Source: Gymnothorax reevesii
Taxonomy: Eukaryota > Chordata > Actinopteri > Anguilliformes > Muraenidae
Length of the DNA stretch: 64,000 nucleotides
Direction of reading: 5' to 3'
NCBI GenBank assembly: GCA_029721435.1
Contig: CM056584.1
Span: 9,258,395-9,322,394, forward strand
Part shown: positions 61,641-64,000 of the stretch, one piece after another
Layout: each line of letters starts with the position of its first letter
Numbering within the stretch: the first letter of the stretch is position 1
Notes under the pieces: generated by a model
What the model saw: only the letters and a program-made list of their open reading frames with translations
Told to the model about the DNA's origin: nothing
Database searches by the model: none
Translations under genes and position numbers: made by a program

Positions 61641-64000
61641 CTGGTCATTTTCATACTGTAAGTGTCCTCTATGATGTTAGTATGAGATCAGATGGCATTT
61701 CTCCTTCACCCTTCTTGTATTATAAGCAAATTGAGTAATGTTAATGTTTCAATGCTAATGCTAACATGCTGATGCTAACATGCTAATGCTAGCAATCTAA
61801 TGTGAGTGCTAATACCTGGTCATTTTCATACTGTACATGTCTTCTATGATGGGAGTATGGGATCAGATGGCATTTCAGCTTAACCCTGCTTGTGTAAAAT
61901 GGAAATTGAGTGACGTTAATATTTGAATGCTAATGCTAACATGCTAATGCTATCGATCTAATGTGAGTGCTAATACCTGGTCATTTTCATACTGTACATG
62001 TCCTCTATGATGGGAGTATGAGATCAGATGGCTTTTCAGCTTAACCCTGCTTGTGTAAAATGGAAATTTAATGACGTTCATGTTTGAATGCTAATGCTAA
62101 CATGCTAATGCTAGCGATCTAATGTGAGTGCTAATATCTGGTCATTTTCATACTATACGTGTCCTCTATGATGTTAATAGGAGATCAGATGGCATTTCAG
62201 CTTAACCCTTCTTGTGTAAAATGGAAATTGAGTGATGTTAATGTTTAAATGCTAATGCTAACATGCTGATGCTAGCGCTTTAATGTGAGTGCTAATATCT
62301 GGTCATTTTCATACTGTACGTGTCCTCTATGATGGGAATATGGGATCAGATGGCATTTCAGCATAACCCTGTTTGTGTAAAATGGAAATTGAGAGACGTT
62401 AATGTTTAAATGCTAAAGCTAACATGCTAATGCTAGCGATCTAATGTGAGTGCTAATATCTGGTCATTTTCATACTGTACGTGTCCTCTATGATGTTAAT
62501 AGGAGATCAGATGGCATTTCAGCTTAACCCTTCTTGTATAATAAAAAAATTGAGTAATGTTAATGTTTAAATGCTAATGCTAACATGCTAATGCTAGCGA
62601 TCTAATGGGAGTTCTAATATCTGGTCATTTTCATACTATACGTGTCCTCTATGATGTTAATAGGAGATCAGATGGCATTTCAGCTTAACCCTTCTTTTGT
62701 AAAATGAAAAATTGAGTGACATGAATGTTTTAATACTAATGCTAGAATGCTAATGCTAGCGATCTAATGTGGGTGCTAATATCTGGTCATTTTCATACTG
62801 TACGTGTCCTCTATGATGGGAGTATGGGATCAGATGGCATTTCAGCTTAACCCTGCTTGTGTAAAATGGAAATTGAGTGACGTTAATGTTTGAATACTAA
62901 TGCTAACATGCTAATGCTAGCAATCTAATGTGAGTGCTAATACCTGGTCATTTTCATACTGTACATGTCTTCTATGATGGGAGTATGGGATCAGACGGCA
63001 TTTCAGCTTAACCTTGCTTGTGTAAAATGGAAATTGAGTGACGTTAATGTTTTAATGCTAATGCTAACATGCTAATGCTAGTGATCTAATGTGAGTGCTA
63101 ACACCTGGTCATTTTCATACTGTACATGTCCTCTATGATGGGAGTATGAGATCAGATGGCTTTTCAGCTTAACCCTGCTTGTGTAAAATGGAAATTGAGT
63201 GACGTTAATGTTTGAATGCTAATGCTAACATGCTAATGCTAGCGATCTAATGTGATTTCTAATATCTGGTCATTTTCATACCATACGTGTCCTTTATGAT
63301 GTTAATAGGAGATCAGATGGCATTTCAGCTTAACCCTGCTTGTGTACAATGGAAATTTAGTGACGTTAATGTTTGAATGCTAATGCTAACATGCTAATGC
63401 TAGCGATCTAATGTGAGTGCTAATATCTGGTCATTTTCATTCTACACGTGTCCTCTATGATGTTCATAGGAGATCAGATGGCATTTCAGCTTAACCCTTC
63501 TTGTTTAAAATGGAAATTGAGTTATGTTAATGTTTAAATGCTAATGCTAACATGCTAATGCTAGCGCTCTAATGTGAATGCTAATATGTGGTCATTTTTA
63601 TACTGTACGTGTCCTCTATGATGTTAATAGGAGATCAGATGGCATTTCAGCTTAACCCTGCTTGTGTAAAATGGAAATTTAGTGACGTTAATGTTTGAAT
63701 GCTAATGCTAACATGCTAATGCTAGCGATCTAATGTGAGAGCTAATATCTGGTCATTTTCATACTGTAAGTGTCCTCTATGACGTTAGTATGAGATCAGA
63801 TGGCATTTCTCCTTCACCCTTCTTGTATTATAAGCAAATTGAGTAATGTTAATGTTTCAATGCCAATGCTAACATGCTGATGCTAACATGCTAATGCTAG
63901 CAATCTAATGTGAGTGCTAATACCTGGTCATTTTCATACTGTACATGTCTTCTATTATGGGAGTATGGGATCAGATGGCATTTCAGCTTAACCCTGCTTG
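61641..64000. repeat. Block T' (right copy, cut by the window end)
   Basis: It is the counterpart of 54,620-56,978. All listed private marks of T recur except that the F at about 61,816 has TTAATATTTG rather than TTATTATTTG, and the next G border reads GCTATCGATC. The E near 63,780 has GACGTTAGTATG. The window stops 77 bases into an F monomer that starts at 63,924. Confidence 0.87.
62621..62782. repeat. 162-bp B monomer with one-base insertion
   Basis: It reads AAAATGAAAAATTGAG where the counterpart near 55,680 reads AAAATGGAAATTGAG, plus GACATGAATG. The insertion explains the step in offset from 7,021 to 7,022 between T and T'. Confidence 0.82.

Larger units (their letters stand above)
1..64000. 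repeat. Satellite DNA array, 161/175-bp monomer, whole window
   Basis: The window is a pure head-to-tail tandem array. Monomers were phased on the recurrent start CTGGTCATTTTCATAC (position 1, then 162, 323, 484, 645, 806, 967, 1128 and so on, 161 apart). Almost every unit carries the landmarks GTGTCCTCTATGATG, GATCAGATGGC and ATGCTAATGCTAGC. Counting 58 long (175-bp) units, 63,923 bp corresponds to 392 complete monomers minus one base, followed by a partial unit from 63,924. One consensus-like unit has 61 G/C in 161 bases (38%). All monomers have the same orientation. In a consensus unit all three forward and all three reverse frames are closed by stops and the longest open stretch across unit borders is under 50 codons, so it is non-coding. 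It is most likely centromeric, pericentromeric or subtelomeric satellite of a eukaryote; I do not recognise it as a named family. Confidence 0.97.

Noticed and set aside
1..64000. Possible protein-coding ORFs running through the repeats
   Set aside because: In the consensus unit every frame on both strands has stop codons (for example TGA at unit 32, TAA at 66 and 102, TGA at 109, TAG at 136), and 161 is not a multiple of three, so no frame stays open beyond about 40-50 codons.
1..64000. TAACCCT in most monomers as telomeric repeat
   Set aside because: Only one telomere-like unit occurs per 161 bp (in CTTAACCCTGC); there is no tandem run of TTAGGG or CCCTAA, so this is chance resemblance.
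1..64000. CRISPR array
   Set aside because: Repeats are directly abutting 161-bp units without unique spacers, and no cas-like gene is present.
1..64000. Primate alpha satellite or a CENP-B box
   Set aside because: Monomer length is 161 rather than 171 bp, the sequence does not resemble alpha satellite, and I found no match to the CENP-B box core (TTCG followed by CGGG at the required spacing).

Overview
The whole window is one uninterrupted satellite-DNA array. From the first to the last base it is a head-to-tail tandem repeat, always in the same orientation, with a basic unit (monomer) of 161 bp. By my hand count there are 392 complete monomers plus a 77-base partial one at the right edge. 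About 334 are of the 161-bp form and 58 of a 175-bp form; the total length then requires a net of one missing base, which matches three single-base indels I can point to. I found no protein-coding gene, RNA gene, transposon insertion, CRISPR array or unique spacer. The array enters and leaves the window in mid-array, so both true ends lie outside.

Organism: nothing bacterial or viral is visible. A nucleosome-sized, roughly 38% GC satellite with higher-order structure points to a eukaryotic nuclear genome, probably pericentromeric, centromeric or subtelomeric heterochromatin. The GCTAATGCTAACATGCTA-like core reminds me of simple repeats common in teleost fish genomes; that is a recollection, not proof.

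Architecture has at least five nested levels. (1) A hexamer ATGCTA is doubled into (2) a 14-bp sub-repeat (ATGCTAATGCTAAC), present twice in 161-bp monomers and three times in 175-bp monomers. (3) Monomers fall into about 14 recognisable sequence classes, which I label A-N (with A' a variant of A). (4) Classes recur in fixed order as higher-order repeats (HORs): a 15-mer of 2,429 bp, two different 18-mers that are both 2,940 bp, a 9-mer of 1,477 bp and an 8-mer of 1,302 bp. (5) HOR blocks are themselves duplicated at 4.2-4.4, 5.88, 7.02, 9.46-9.80, 16.6-17.3 and 32.0 kb offsets.

Layout: 1-5,610, two apparently identical 15-mers plus part of a third; 5,611-7,287, an irregular stretch; 7,288-13,430, block R (copied at 23,920-30,718), containing the 8-mer tandem pair; 11,852-20,496, a 4.2/4.4-kb tandem duplication; 19,517-23,919, block U (copied 32,002 bp away at 51,519-55,921); 28,818-34,697, two 18-mers of the second kind; 34,537-53,639, a 9.5/9.6-kb tandem duplication; 52,835-64,000, further shuffled copies at 5,880 and 7,021/7,022 bp offsets. 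Overlaps between named blocks are real, because duplications are nested.

Taken together, the sequence records repeated unequal exchange or amplification: shared private mutations, chimeric monomers at junctions, and whole-monomer gains and losses between otherwise matching blocks. All coordinates and comparisons were made by eye; block edges are given at the nearest monomer boundary unless stated.
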